63,991 nucleotides of DNA from DAOUBP01 sp034432655 (lineage in GTDB: Bacteria; Chloroflexota; Anaerolineae; CG2-30-64-16): positions 1 through 63,991 of the forward strand of contig DAOUBP010000065.1 of assembly GCA_034432655.1 (NCBI GenBank). The letters are read 5' to 3'. A program made the translations under genes and the position numbers. Below are positions 7,543-14,728 of this stretch, piece after piece (position 1 is the stretch's first letter; the number at the start of each line of letters is the position of its first letter). The notes under the pieces were generated by a model that ran no database searches, was not told the origin of the DNA, and worked only from the letters and a program-made list of their open reading frames with translations.

Positions 7543-8784
7543 CTAACTTTCAACGATCCTGGCCACGGCCGCGACCGCCTGCTGCACCTCGTCCAGGGTG
7601 GTGCTGAACCCGGCGGCGAAGCGCACGGTGCCTTCCGGGAAGGTGCCGATGGTGCGATGCGCGGCCGGCGCGCAGTGCAGCCCCACCCGGCACAACACGC
7701 CGTGCTCCTCGTCCAGCCGCAGGCCGATCTCCGACACGCGGCGGCCCGCCACGGTGAACGACACGGTCGCGGTGCGCTGCGCCGGGTCGGCCGGGCCGTA
7801 GACGGTGACGCCGGGGATGGCCGCCAGCCCCTCCGCGAGCACCCGCGCCAGCGCGACCTCGTGCTCACGGATCGCCGCCACCCCGTGCCGCAGCACGTAG
7901 CGGATCCCTGCCCCCAGCCCCGCGATGCCCACCCCGTTGGGCGTGCCGCTCTCGAACTTGTCCGGGCAATCCTCGGGCTGGATCTCGAACTCGGAGCGGC
8001 TGCCGGTGCCCCCGCGCAGGAGCGGCGCCATCTCCGCCGTGTCCACCCGCTCGCCGATGACCAGGCCGCCGGTGCCCGGCGGGCCGAGGAGCGCCTTGTG
8101 GCCGGTGAACGCCAGCAGGTCAATGCCCAGCGCCTGCATGTCAATCGGCACCGCGCCGGCCGTCTGCGCCACATCCACCAGCAGCAACGCGCCGGCGCGG
8201 TGGGCCAGCTCCGCCACGGGCGCCACCGGGAGGATGGTGCCCATGACATTGCTGGCGTGGTTGAGCACCACCAGCCGCGTGCCCGGCGTGATCAGCCGCT
8301 CGGCCGCAGCCAGGTCGAGCGCGCCGTCGGGGCCGCAGGGGATGAGGGCGAGGTCTATGCCAGAGGACGCGCCCCACGTGCCAGGCACCTCAGAGGTGCC
8401 TGGCACGTGAGATCGCGATGTACTCAACGTGCCAGGCACTTCGCAAGTGCCTGGCACGTTGGCAAGCGCTCGCAGCGGCCGCATCACTGCGTTGTGCTCG
8501 ATGCTGCTGGTGACGACCCGATCGCCCGGCCGCAGCAGGCCGTGGAGCGCGATGTTGATGGCGTGCGTCGCGTTCAGGGTGAAGATCACGCGCAGCGGGT
8601 CCGGCGCGTTGAACAGCTCGGCGACCGCCTCGCGCGCGTCGTAGACGATCCGGCCGGCCTCCACCGACAGACGGTGCCCCGACCGCCCCGGGTTGCCGCC
8701 CGCGCGCTCCAGGAAATCGCGCATGGCCGCCAGCACCTCCGGCGGCTTGGGCCACGATGTGGCCGCGTGATCCAGATAGATCAT
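7543..8784 (-). CDS. Class V aminotransferase, cysteine desulfurase-like, with in-frame repeat insert
   Basis: A 413-aa PLP enzyme of the cysteine desulfurase/selenocysteine lyase fold. It starts MIYLDHAATSWPKP, has the cofactor lysine in LLAFTGHKALLGPPGTGG and a catalytic-loop cysteine in GLHCAPAAHRTIG. In selenium clusters such enzymes are thought to mobilise Se or S from amino acids and pass it towards SelD. Residues about 108-136 are an insert with four VPGT motifs, encoded by two copies of the GTGCCAGGCAC palindrome. The domain continues normally on both sides. ATG 8784 has GAGGT upstream and gives the family N-terminus; the longer frame to 9003 is repeat-rich and unlikely. Confidence 0.88.
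   Translation of the reverse strand: MIYLDHAATSWPKPPEVLAAMRDFLERAGGNPGRSGHRLSVEAGRIVYDAREAVAELFNAPDPLRVIFTLNATHAINIALHGLLRPGDRVVTSSIEHNAVMRPLRALANVPGTCEVPGTLSTSRSHVPGTSEVPGTWGASSGIDLALIPCGPDGALDLAAAERLITPGTRLVVLNHASNVMGTILPVAPVAELAHRAGALLLVDVAQTAGAVPIDMQALGIDLLAFTGHKALLGPPGTGGLVIGERVDTAEMAPLLRGGTGSRSEFEIQPEDCPDKFESGTPNGVGIAGLGAGIRYVLRHGVAAIREHEVALARVLAEGLAAIPGVTVYGPADPAQRTATVSFTVAGRRVSEIGLRLDEEHGVLCRVGLHCAPAAHRTIGTFPEGTVRFAAGFSTTLDEVQQAVAAVARIVES
8375..8460. repeat. Two GTGCCAGGCAC palindromes inside the aminotransferase gene
   Basis: Two 35-nt palindromes, 8375-8409 and 8426-8460, each with perfect 16-base arms around a 3-nt centre. The outer and central bases differ compensatorily between copies (CACGTG...ACCT versus AACGTG...ACTT), so each arm pair stays perfect. 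They are read in frame as VPGTxEVPGT. Confidence 0.95.
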
Positions 8785-8843
8785 GACGCTACCTCTTTTT
8801 GGATTGCGGCGACTTGTCGCCGCTTTTCCATCGCAGCGGAGAA

Positions 8844-8893
8844 CCAAAGCGGCGTCGTGCCGCCGCACTCCAAAGCGGCGTCGTGCCGCCGCA
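8844..8893. repeat. Tandem 26-bp repeat upstream of the aminotransferase
   Basis: Two identical 24-base copies (8844-8867 and 8870-8893) with core GCGGCGTCGTGCCGCCGC, itself a near-palindrome. A related hairpin GCGGCGACTTGTCGCCGC lies at about 8807-8824. The three fill most of the gap between the DUF1801 gene and the aminotransferase gene and would form RNA hairpins in the operon transcript. Confidence 0.85.
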
Positions 8894-8918
8894 AGCCAAA
8901 CTCGGCTCCAATGTATGA

Positions 8919-9398
8919 TTAGCTCACCGCCTGCTTCACGAGCGCGCGGATCTTGGCCTCTGCGGCGGGGGTCAACTCCTTCAGCGCAAAGCTCACCGGC
9001 CACATGGCCCCGTCGTCGAGATGCGCCGCGTCGGTGAAGCCGAACGTCGAGTAGCGCGTCTTGAACTTCTGCGAGCTCTGGAAGAAGCAGACGACCTTGC
9101 CGTCCCTATCGGCATACGCGGGCATCCCGTACCAGGTCTTCGGCGCAAGAACGGGCGCGCTCTCCTTGATGATGGCATGGAGCCGCTCGGCCATGGTGCG
9201 GTCCGGCTCCGGCATCTCGGCGATCCTGGCGAGCACGTCGCTTTCTCCGTCGGCCTTCCTGGTCGCCCGCGCCTCCGCCTTCAGCTCTCGGGCGCGTTCC
9301 CTCATTGCGGCGCGTTCCTCGTCGGTGAATCCGTCGGCCTTCCCGGCGGCCGCTGCGGCGCTCCTGGCGGACTTCTGCGCGTCTTTCCTTGGGGTCAT
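8919..9398 (-). CDS. DUF1801/YdhG-like domain protein
   Basis: A 159-aa protein with a charged, alanine-rich helical N-terminus (1-60) and a DUF1801-like domain in the second half (RLHAIIKESAPVLAPKTWYGMPAYA, then VVCFFQSSQKFKTRYSTFGF). Such domains occur in the iron chaperone-like YdhG group; function is not settled. A strong Shine-Dalgarno (GGAGGAGG) precedes the ATG. It sits between selD and the aminotransferase gene, an unusual guest in a selenium operon, and is flanked by repeats, so it may be a later insertion. Confidence 0.75.
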   Translation of the reverse strand: MTPRKDAQKSARSAAAAAGKADGFTDEERAAMRERARELKAEARATRKADGESDVLARIAEMPEPDRTMAERLHAIIKESAPVLAPKTWYGMPAYADRDGKVVCFFQSSQKFKTRYSTFGFTDAAHLDDGAMWPVSFALKELTPAAEAKIRALVKQAVS

Positions 9399-9443
9399 AG
9401 AAACCTCCTCCCACCCGACTATTCGACTACTTGACTCGATAAA

Positions 9444-10490
9444 CTACTCAACTTCAATCCCCAATCCTTCAAACGCCTCGCCCACGACCCACAACGGCTG
9501 ACCGGCCTCTGTGGCCAGCGTCAGCAAGTCGGCCAGGCGATCGGGCGGCACGGCCAGCAGCAGGCCGCCGCTGGTTTCCGGGGTGAAGAGGAGCAGCTGC
9601 ATCTCGTCGCCGATCCCCTCGGCGAACGCGACGCCGCAGCCGAAGTGCTCCTGGTTGCGGTTGGCGCCGGCCGGGAAAAGCCACTGCTCCGCGTACTCGC
9701 GCGCGCCGGGCAGGAAGGGCAGGTCGGCCAGGCGGAAGCGCAGCCCAACCCCGCTCAGGGCCGCCATCTCGCTGGCATGGCCCAGCAGGCTGAAGCCGGT
9801 GATGTCGGTGGCCCCGCGCACGCCGACCCGGCCGGCCAGTTGCGCGGCCGTGCGGTTGAGCGCGGCCATGCTGGCGGTCGCCGCGGCGACGTGCTCTGGC
9901 TCGGCCACGCCGCCCTTGAACGCGGTGGTCACGATCCCCGCGCCCAGCGGCTTGGTGAGCACCAGCACGTCCCCCGGCCGCGCGCCCCCTTTGGTCAACA
10001 CCCGCTCGGGGTGGACCACGCCCAGCACCGACAACCCGTACTTCGGCTCCTTGTCGTCCACCGTGTGGCCGCCGGCCAGCACGCCGCCCGCCTCGCGCAC
10101 CTTCTCCGCGCCCCCGCGCAGGATCTCGCTGATGATCGCCGGGTCCATGTCGGCCGGGAACGCGCAGATGTTGAGCGCCAGCAGCACTTCGCCGCCCATC
10201 GCGTAGACGTCGCTCAGCGCGTTGGCGGCCGCGATGGCGCCGTACTGGTACGGGTCGTCCACGATGGGCGTGAAGAAGTCCACCGTGTGGATGACCGCCA
10301 GCTCGGGCGTCAGGCGGTAGACGGCCGCGTCGTCGGCCTTCTCCAGCCCCACCAGCAGGTCGGGAAAGTCCACGCTGCGGAACAGGTCTTGCAAGGGGCG
10401 CAGCACCTGCGCCAGGGCCGCAGGGGCCCGTTTGGCCGCTCAGCCGGCCGCGGCCGACATCTGGGTCAGCCGCAACTTCTCGTCGCTCAC
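9444..10490 (-). CDS. selD: Selenide, water dikinase (selenophosphate synthetase), selenocysteine-containing
   Basis: Makes selenophosphate from selenide and ATP, the selenium donor for selenocysteine. Read from GTG 10490 with UGA at 10442-10440 as selenocysteine, the protein is 348 aa and its start aligns with SelD: LRLTQMSAAAG-U-AAK, giving Sec17 and Lys20 at the positions of catalytic Cys17 and Lys20 of the E. coli enzyme. The rest is typical (GGHTVDDKEPKYG, TPETSGGLL). If the UGA were a stop, the remaining frame from 10406 would lack the catalytic residue. The GTG overlaps the yedF stop (GTGA), indicating coupling. Hairpins follow the UGA: a 7-bp stem with GUG loop (loop +34 to +36) and a 5-bp stem (loop +16 to +20); either could be the SECIS. 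Confidence 0.93.
10398..10442 (-). promoter_or_regulatory. selD selenocysteine UGA and candidate bacterial SECIS
   Basis: The UGA is at 10442-10440. Downstream, GGCGCAG-GUG-CUGCGCC forms a 7-bp hairpin whose loop begins 34 nt after the UGA, inside the range reported for bacterial SECIS loops and with G/U at the loop start. An alternative GGGCC-CCUGC-GGCCC stem lies nearer. Which one binds SelB cannot be decided from sequence alone. Confidence 0.6.
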
Positions 10491-11077
10491 AGGTAGACCA
10501 CCTTTCCGGCCCGCAGCAGCGTCTCGGCGATGGTGTACATGTTGGAGACCTCGCCCACCGCCACCTTCTCCTTCAGGCCGTAATGCCCCAGGCAGGTGCC
10601 GCACGCCAGGATCTCCACCCCCTGGTCGGCCAGCGCCCGCAGGTCTTCGAGCACCGGCGAGCCTTCGGTCACCAGCTTGACGCCGCTGTTGAAGAAGATG
10701 AGCGTATCGGGCTGGGGCGACACCTGGCCGACCGCGTGGAAGAAGCCGCGGATCAGGATGGCGCCCAGCTCGTCGTCCCCGCGGCCCATGGTGTCGCCGG
10801 GGACCACCAGCACCAGCGGCCCGGCCGCCGGCGCGGCTGCGGCCTGCGCCTGAACCTCAGGTTGCGCCTCGGCCTTGCCGATATGCAGATAGATGCCGTC
10901 ATCGCGCGTCTCGGCCCGGACGCTCCAGCCGGCCTTCTCGGCCATGCGGGTCACGTTCTGGCGGGCGGTCTCGTTGTCCACGATGGCGAGCACCGCGTCC
11001 GCCTCCTGCAGCGCGGCGCGGGTCAGGATGACGGGCTGCGGACACGCCAGCCCGCGTGCGTCCACGGTCTTGGGCAT
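10487..11077 (-). CDS. yedF: YedF selenium-metabolism protein (TusA-like plus DsrE-like)
   Basis: A 196-aa two-domain protein. The N-terminal TusA/SirA-like domain (1-70) carries the CPxP motif in DARGLACPQPVILTR; the C-terminal DsrE-like domain (about 95-196) has LVLVVPGDTMGRGDDELG and an ILACGTCLGHYGL cysteine motif. The domain pair defines YedF, repeatedly found with selD and proposed to handle selenium as a persulfide-like carrier. Its TGA overlaps the selD GTG. Confidence 0.9.
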   Translation of the reverse strand: MPKTVDARGLACPQPVILTRAALQEADAVLAIVDNETARQNVTRMAEKAGWSVRAETRDDGIYLHIGKAEAQPEVQAQAAAAPAAGPLVLVVPGDTMGRGDDELGAILIRGFFHAVGQVSPQPDTLIFFNSGVKLVTEGSPVLEDLRALADQGVEILACGTCLGHYGLKEKVAVGEVSNMYTIAETLLRAGKVVYL

Positions 11078-11097
11078 GGTTGCCTCCGTGCCACTTA

Positions 11098-11179
11098 CGT
11101 GCCAGGCACCTTGAGGGTGCCTGGCACGGGGTAACCTCTCACCCTTACGTGCCAGGCACCTTGGAGGTGCCTGGCACGT
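11098..11179. repeat. Two GTGCCAGGCAC palindromes between yedF and the tusA-like gene
   Basis: Copies at 11098-11128 and 11147-11179 fill most of the 112-bp gap between the two genes. Each forms a perfect or near-perfect stem of 13-16 bp in the transcript. Confidence 0.92.
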
Positions 11180-11189
11180 GATGAGATGC

Positions 11190-11405
11190 TTACTTCGTCA
11201 GCGTCAGGACGAAGCCGTCCCCCTTCTGCTCTACCGTCACCTTGCAGCCCTGGCTCTGGGCCATGCGCGAGACGTTATCGCGCGAGGTGCCGGTGTCCAC
11301 GAAAACCTGAATCGGAAAGCGGCCCGCCTTCAGCGCCTGCCGGGTGCGGATGACCGGCTCAGGGCAGGAGAGCCCGCGGGCGTCTACGGTTACGACATCG
11401 CTCAT
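11190..11405 (-). CDS. TusA/SirA-like sulfurtransferase
   Basis: A 71-aa single-domain protein with the CPxP active-site motif (DARGLSCPEPVIRTR, Cys about residue 14) and the TusA beta-alpha fold (VDTGTSRDNVSRMAQSQGC). TusA-like carriers accept sulfane sulfur on this cysteine. Next to a YedE-type transporter and yedF it probably receives selenium or sulfur taken up by the transporter. A GTGCCAGGCAC palindrome separates it from yedE. Confidence 0.9.
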   Translation of the reverse strand: MSDVVTVDARGLSCPEPVIRTRQALKAGRFPIQVFVDTGTSRDNVSRMAQSQGCKVTVEQKGDGFVLTLTK

Positions 11406-11418
11406 GGTTGTCCTCCTT

Positions 11419-11451
11419 ACGTGCCAGGCACTTCCGAAGTGCCTGGCACGT
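11419..11451. repeat. GTGCCAGGCAC palindrome between the tusA-like gene and yedE
   Basis: A 33-nt perfect-armed palindrome (AAGT/ACTT variant) directly after the stop of yedE, in the 57-bp gap before the tusA-like gene. Confidence 0.92.
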
Positions 11452-11462
11452 GATAATCCTTG

Positions 11463-12566
11463 TTACGCAGCCGGCTCGCGCATGGCCAGGCCGAGCACGA
11501 TGCAGAACGCCAGGCCCACGAGCACCGCGGCCGCGCTGTAGGGGCCGGGGCCGGCCGGCGAGGCCGCGGTGTTGAAGTTGTGCGCGAAGCCCGCGCCGAC
11601 GATCATGCCCAGGGCGAAGATCGCAGCGTCGCCGTCCCCCTCGCCCGACATCATGAGCTGGCGGCCCGGGCAGCCGCCGGCCAGGGTGAACGCCAGGCCC
11701 GCCAGCACCATGCCGCCGAAGTTCCAGAGCGCGTCCGTGTGGGCCACCGGTTGGCCTGCGAAGCCCGGCTTGAACTGTCCCAGCAGCAGGTTGGTGATGA
11801 ACGCGGCCACCACCACGGCCACGATGCCGCCGAACAGGTGCGGATCGCGCGCCAGGATCAGATCGCGCACGCCGCCGACGGTGCAGAAGCGACTGCGCTG
11901 CGCCAGGAAGCCGATGATCAGCCCCACGGCCAGCGCGATGAGGATGGGCGCGTGCTGGCTGCCGGGGCCGGTGGTCGAGAAGAAGATCGGCCCGACCGGC
12001 TGGCCGTCGGCGTTGCGGCCGAACTGCGGCGCGAAGACCAGCAGGAGCAGCAACGCCACCATGAGGGCCGGCATCAGCCAGCCCACCGCGGCCGGCGCGG
12101 GCCGGTTGCGGCCCAGGCTGTAGCCCATGCGCAGGAACACGACCCCCAACGCGATGCCGCCGAACAGGCCCAGGATGCCGGGGATAGCGTTCCAGTCGCC
12201 GCCGCCCAGGCGCAGGTACGCGCGCCACGGGCAGCCCAGGAAGACCAGCGCGCCGATCATGGCGAACATGCCCAGCAGGAAGCGGGCCAGCGGCGCGGAG
12301 CCGGTGCGCGGCTTGAACTCGCGGAAGAGCAGCGCGGCGACCAGCGAGCCAAGCACGAAGCCGATGATCTCGGGGCGGATGTACTGGACCGCGGCCGCGC
12401 GGTGCAGCCCCAGGCCGCCCGCGATGTCGCGGCTGAAGCACGCCACGCAGATGCCCATGTTGCCCGGATTGCCGAGCTTGACCAGGATGGGCGCGAGCAC
12501 GCCCACGGCGATGCCCGTGATGATCGGGCCCCACCTTGACGCGAAGAAGCGACCGAGAGAAGACAT
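11463..12566 (-). CDS. yedE: YedE-family membrane transporter, putative selenium/sulfur importer
   Basis: A 367-aa polytopic protein of the YeeE/YedE (DUF395) family with about nine or ten membrane segments. Conserved cysteines lie in MGICVACFSRD (about residue 40), LGCPWRAYLRLGGGDW (about 107), RFCTVGGVRD and LAGGCPGRQLMMSGEGDGD; these resemble the ion-relay cysteines of YeeE thiosulfate channels. In selD/yedF clusters it is the presumed selenium importer. ATG 12566 is chosen for its GGAGG (seven bases upstream) and family length. The same frame extends without stop to an ATG at 12755 (63 extra Arg-rich codons), part of the unusual leader. Confidence 0.9.
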   Translation of the reverse strand: MSSLGRFFASRWGPIITGIAVGVLAPILVKLGNPGNMGICVACFSRDIAGGLGLHRAAAVQYIRPEIIGFVLGSLVAALLFREFKPRTGSAPLARFLLGMFAMIGALVFLGCPWRAYLRLGGGDWNAIPGILGLFGGIALGVVFLRMGYSLGRNRPAPAAVGWLMPALMVALLLLLVFAPQFGRNADGQPVGPIFFSTTGPGSQHAPILIALAVGLIIGFLAQRSRFCTVGGVRDLILARDPHLFGGIVAVVVAAFITNLLLGQFKPGFAGQPVAHTDALWNFGGMVLAGLAFTLAGGCPGRQLMMSGEGDGDAAIFALGMIVGAGFAHNFNTAASPAGPGPYSAAAVLVGLAFCIVLGLAMREPAA

Positions 12567-12834
12567 GGTTGGTTCCTCCGTTGCCAGTGTGATGATGAAC
12601 TGGGGCGCTGCGCGCAGCCTCGCCCGCCGGCAACGGTGGAACCCGGGGAGGATCAGGATGAAACCGGGAAGGACACGCCGCAGGTCGGGGAGGGGGCGAG
12701 CGCCATGAGATGGGTCAGCCGATGCACGCCGTGCATCACGCCGCCTGCGGTTCATGTCCGGCGATTAAATCGGACCATGGCGTCACCTCCTTTCCCCTGC
12801 ACGCTCAAAGCCAACGCCGAAGAACTGAAGAAGT
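12567..12834 (-). promoter_or_regulatory. Long structured 5' leader of the selenium operon
   Basis: About 268 nt between the predicted start site and the yedE ATG. Domain I: a two-part stem pairs 12671-12675 with 12755-12759 and 12678-12684 with 12744-12750 (12 bp in all). It encloses a perfect 7-bp hairpin (12721-12727/12731-12737) and a 4-bp hairpin (12703-12713). A stem 12642-12646/12664-12668 follows. Domain II: 12571-12585 pairs with 12629-12643 (14 of 15 bp) and sequesters the yedE Shine-Dalgarno (12575-12579). I recognise no known riboswitch core. The architecture suggests translational control of the selenium transporter. Confidence 0.7.
12653..12778 (-). CDS. Leader ORF with in-frame UGA upstream of yedE
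   Basis: A very strong Shine-Dalgarno (AAGGAGGTG) precedes ATG 12778. The ORF reads MVRFNRRT and meets UGA at 12754-12752. If that UGA were read through, the frame would run 32 more residues to a TGA at 12655-12653, just before the RBS-masking helix. The UGA overlaps an ATG (12755, ATGA) whose frame is continuous with yedE. Fifteen bases after the UGA begins a perfect 7-bp hairpin with a GGC loop at +22 to +24, the spacing expected of a bacterial SECIS. It may be a plain 8-codon leader peptide or a selenium-sensing one; no homolog is recognised. Confidence 0.5.
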
Positions 12835-12840
12835 ATCTCA

Positions 12841-12870
12841 ATTATAACCATACCAGGAATTTTCGTGCAA
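12841..12870 (-). promoter_or_regulatory. Promoter of the selenium operon
   Basis: On the minus strand TTGCAC (12870-12865) and TATAAT (12846-12841) are spaced by 18 bp. Start near 12834, leaving an untranslated leader of roughly 268 nt before yedE. Confidence 0.65.
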
Positions 12871-12911
12871 ATCGCGAGCGGAAAAGCGGAGAAGTGATTG
12901 CCCGCTTCTAT

Positions 12912-12940
12912 TTGACACAGGCGAATTGTCGAACTACACT
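12912..12940 (+). promoter_or_regulatory. Promoter of the 5'-nucleotidase gene
   Basis: A consensus -35 TTGACA (12912-12917) and TACACT (12935-12940) with a 17-bp spacer, 54 bp upstream of the start codon. AAGGAG precedes the ATG. Confidence 0.7.
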
Positions 12941-12994
12941 TATGACCGTGACCGGTGATAGCCTTGTCAGCACTCAACAAAAAAGGAGCCCGCT

Positions 12995-14590
12995 ATGAAA
13001 GCACCCAAACAAAGTCTAGCTTGGTTGACTCTGATCCTCCTTGTCTCCGTCCTCGTGCTACCACTACCGGCTTCGGCGGCCGAACCTGTTACGATCACTT
13101 TCTTACACACCAACGACACCCATGCACGGCTGGAATCTTTTGTTGTATCCGGCCAGCTTCAAGGTGGTGTGGCCCGTCGTTACACTGCCATCCAACAAGT
13201 CAAGGCCGAGGGAGGCAATGTACTGTTGCTTGACGCCGGAGATGCGTTCCAGGGCACCCTCTTCTTCAACCAGTGGCAAGGCGAGGAAGAAGCTTACTTT
13301 ATGAATGCGCTTGGTTACCAGGCCATGACGATAGGTAACCACGAGTTCGACTCAGGACCGGCAGCCCTGGCGAATTTCATTCAAAAGGCCAACTTCCCCG
13401 TCCTGAGCGCCAACATTGATGCTTCTGCGGACCCCGCGCTGGCCGGTTTGATTCAACCTTACACCATCCTGACAGTAGGAGGCGAACAGGTCGGCGTGTT
13501 CGGCCTGACCACGCCGGACACCGTTTTCATCTCAAGCCCCGGCCCCCACGTGCAGTTCGGTGATCCGACGGCCACTGCTGCTGCTACAGTGGCTGCGCTG
13601 GAAGGGATGGGCATCAACAAGATCGTTGCGCTGACGCACCTTGGTTATGTTCAAGACCTGGCGCTGGCTGCAGCTGTAGATGGCATTGATGTCATTATCG
13701 GCGGGCATAGCCACACCCCCCTGGGCCCCATGCCCGGTGCCGTAGGACCGTATCCCACCGTGGTGAATTCACCTTCAGGCGACACCGTTTTGGTGGTATC
13801 GGCATTTGAGTGGGGTAAATATCTTGGCCGGCTTGACGTCAGTTTCACCGCCGAAGGCAAAATCGCCGGTTACACAGGAGCCCCGATCTTCATTGACACC
13901 AGTTTTGCCGAGGATCCCAACATTGCAGCCGATGTGGCCCTGTTTGCACAGCCGATCGAACAGCTCAAGGCCACCGTGATCGGCACCAGTAGCGTTTTCC
14001 TGCAAGGTACCCGGGCCATTGTCCGCAGCCAGGAGACGAACCTGGGCGATCTCATCTGTGACGCGCTGCTCTGGAAGACCGCTGCTGAAGGGACACAGGT
14101 GTGCATCACCAACGGTGGTGGTATCCGGGCCAGCATTCCGGCCGGCAATGTGACAATGGGGCAAGTGCTGGAAGTGTTACCCTTCGGCAACCTCATCGCG
14201 ACCATGCAATTGCGCGGAGAGCACCTGTGGGCCGCACTGGAGAATGGCGTGAGCCGATGGCAATTCGGGGACGGCCGTTTCCCCCAGGTGGGAGGGATGC
14301 GCTACATCTTTGATCCCACCCGGCCGGCCGGCGCTCGGATCGTCGCCGTCCAGGTGCGCGGCCCGGACGGTATTTTCCGGCCCATTGACAAGAACGCCCT
14401 CTACAAAGTGGTAACCAACGATTTCTTGCGTCGGGGCGGAGACGGTTACAGCGTGTTCCGGGACGAGGCCATCAACCCCTATGATGCCGGCGCGGTGATG
14501 GCAGACGCTGTAGCCGAGTATATCGGGATGGAATCGCCGGTAGCGCCGATTGTTGAAGGCCGCATCCTGCGCTTCAGCGCCTATCGCTAA
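12995..14590 (+). CDS. Secreted 5'-nucleotidase/UshA-type metallophosphatase
   Basis: A 531-aa exported enzyme. A signal peptide (residues 1-28, ending PASAAEP) precedes the calcineurin-like metallophosphatase domain with HTNDTHARLE (D-x-H), GDAFQG, GNHEFD, ALTHLGY and GGHSHT motifs. The C-terminal 5'-nucleotidase domain (about 325-520) has the substrate-binding ITNGGGIRASIP, LPFGNLI and NDFLRRGGDGYSVF. It should remove phosphate from extracellular nucleotides for scavenging. Base composition is somewhat less GC-rich than its neighbours. Own promoter; followed by a strong terminator. Confidence 0.93.
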   Translation: MKAPKQSLAWLTLILLVSVLVLPLPASAAEPVTITFLHTNDTHARLESFVVSGQLQGGVARRYTAIQQVKAEGGNVLLLDAGDAFQGTLFFNQWQGEEEAYFMNALGYQAMTIGNHEFDSGPAALANFIQKANFPVLSANIDASADPALAGLIQPYTILTVGGEQVGVFGLTTPDTVFISSPGPHVQFGDPTATAAATVAALEGMGINKIVALTHLGYVQDLALAAAVDGIDVIIGGHSHTPLGPMPGAVGPYPTVVNSPSGDTVLVVSAFEWGKYLGRLDVSFTAEGKIAGYTGAPIFIDTSFAEDPNIAADVALFAQPIEQLKATVIGTSSVFLQGTRAIVRSQETNLGDLICDALLWKTAAEGTQVCITNGGGIRASIPAGNVTMGQVLEVLPFGNLIATMQLRGEHLWAALENGVSRWQFGDGRFPQVGGMRYIFDPTRPAGARIVAVQVRGPDGIFRPIDKNALYKVVTNDFLRRGGDGYSVFRDEAINPYDAGAVMADAVAEYIGMESPVAPIVEGRILRFSAYR

Positions 14591-14661
14591 ACTTCGATTG
14601 CTCGATTCACCGGCTGCTGACAGGGCTCGTGCCAGTCCACCGAGCGTCGGCAAGTCACAAA

Positions 14662-14700
14662 ACAAGAGGCCGCTCCCTCATTGACGGAGCGGCCTCTTGC
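14662..14700. terminator. Bidirectional terminator between convergent genes
   Basis: A perfect 13-bp stem (14664-14676/14686-14698, arms AAGAGGCCGCTCC) with a 9-nt loop, flanked by A-rich and T-rich ends. It lies between the nucleotidase gene and the convergent patatin gene. Confidence 0.85.
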
Positions 14701-14728
14701 GTCTGACGCCTTCTCTGTTGACTCAGAG

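Noticed and set aside
7207..8922. 571-codon plus-strand frame over the aminotransferase
   Set aside because: Antisense shadow; aminotransferase motifs are on the minus strand.
9444..10406. SelD as an N-terminally truncated 320-aa protein
   Set aside because: Upstream codons through the UGA match SelD residue for residue and the GTG start overlaps the yedF stop.
12566..12755. Arg-rich 63-residue N-terminal extension as the normal YedE start
   Set aside because: Composition unlike protein, and ATG 12566 has a well-placed GGAGG and the family N-terminus; kept only as part of the leader hypothesis.
12567..12800. Cobalamin, TPP or SAM riboswitch upstream of yedE
   Set aside because: I looked for their core motifs and did not find them.
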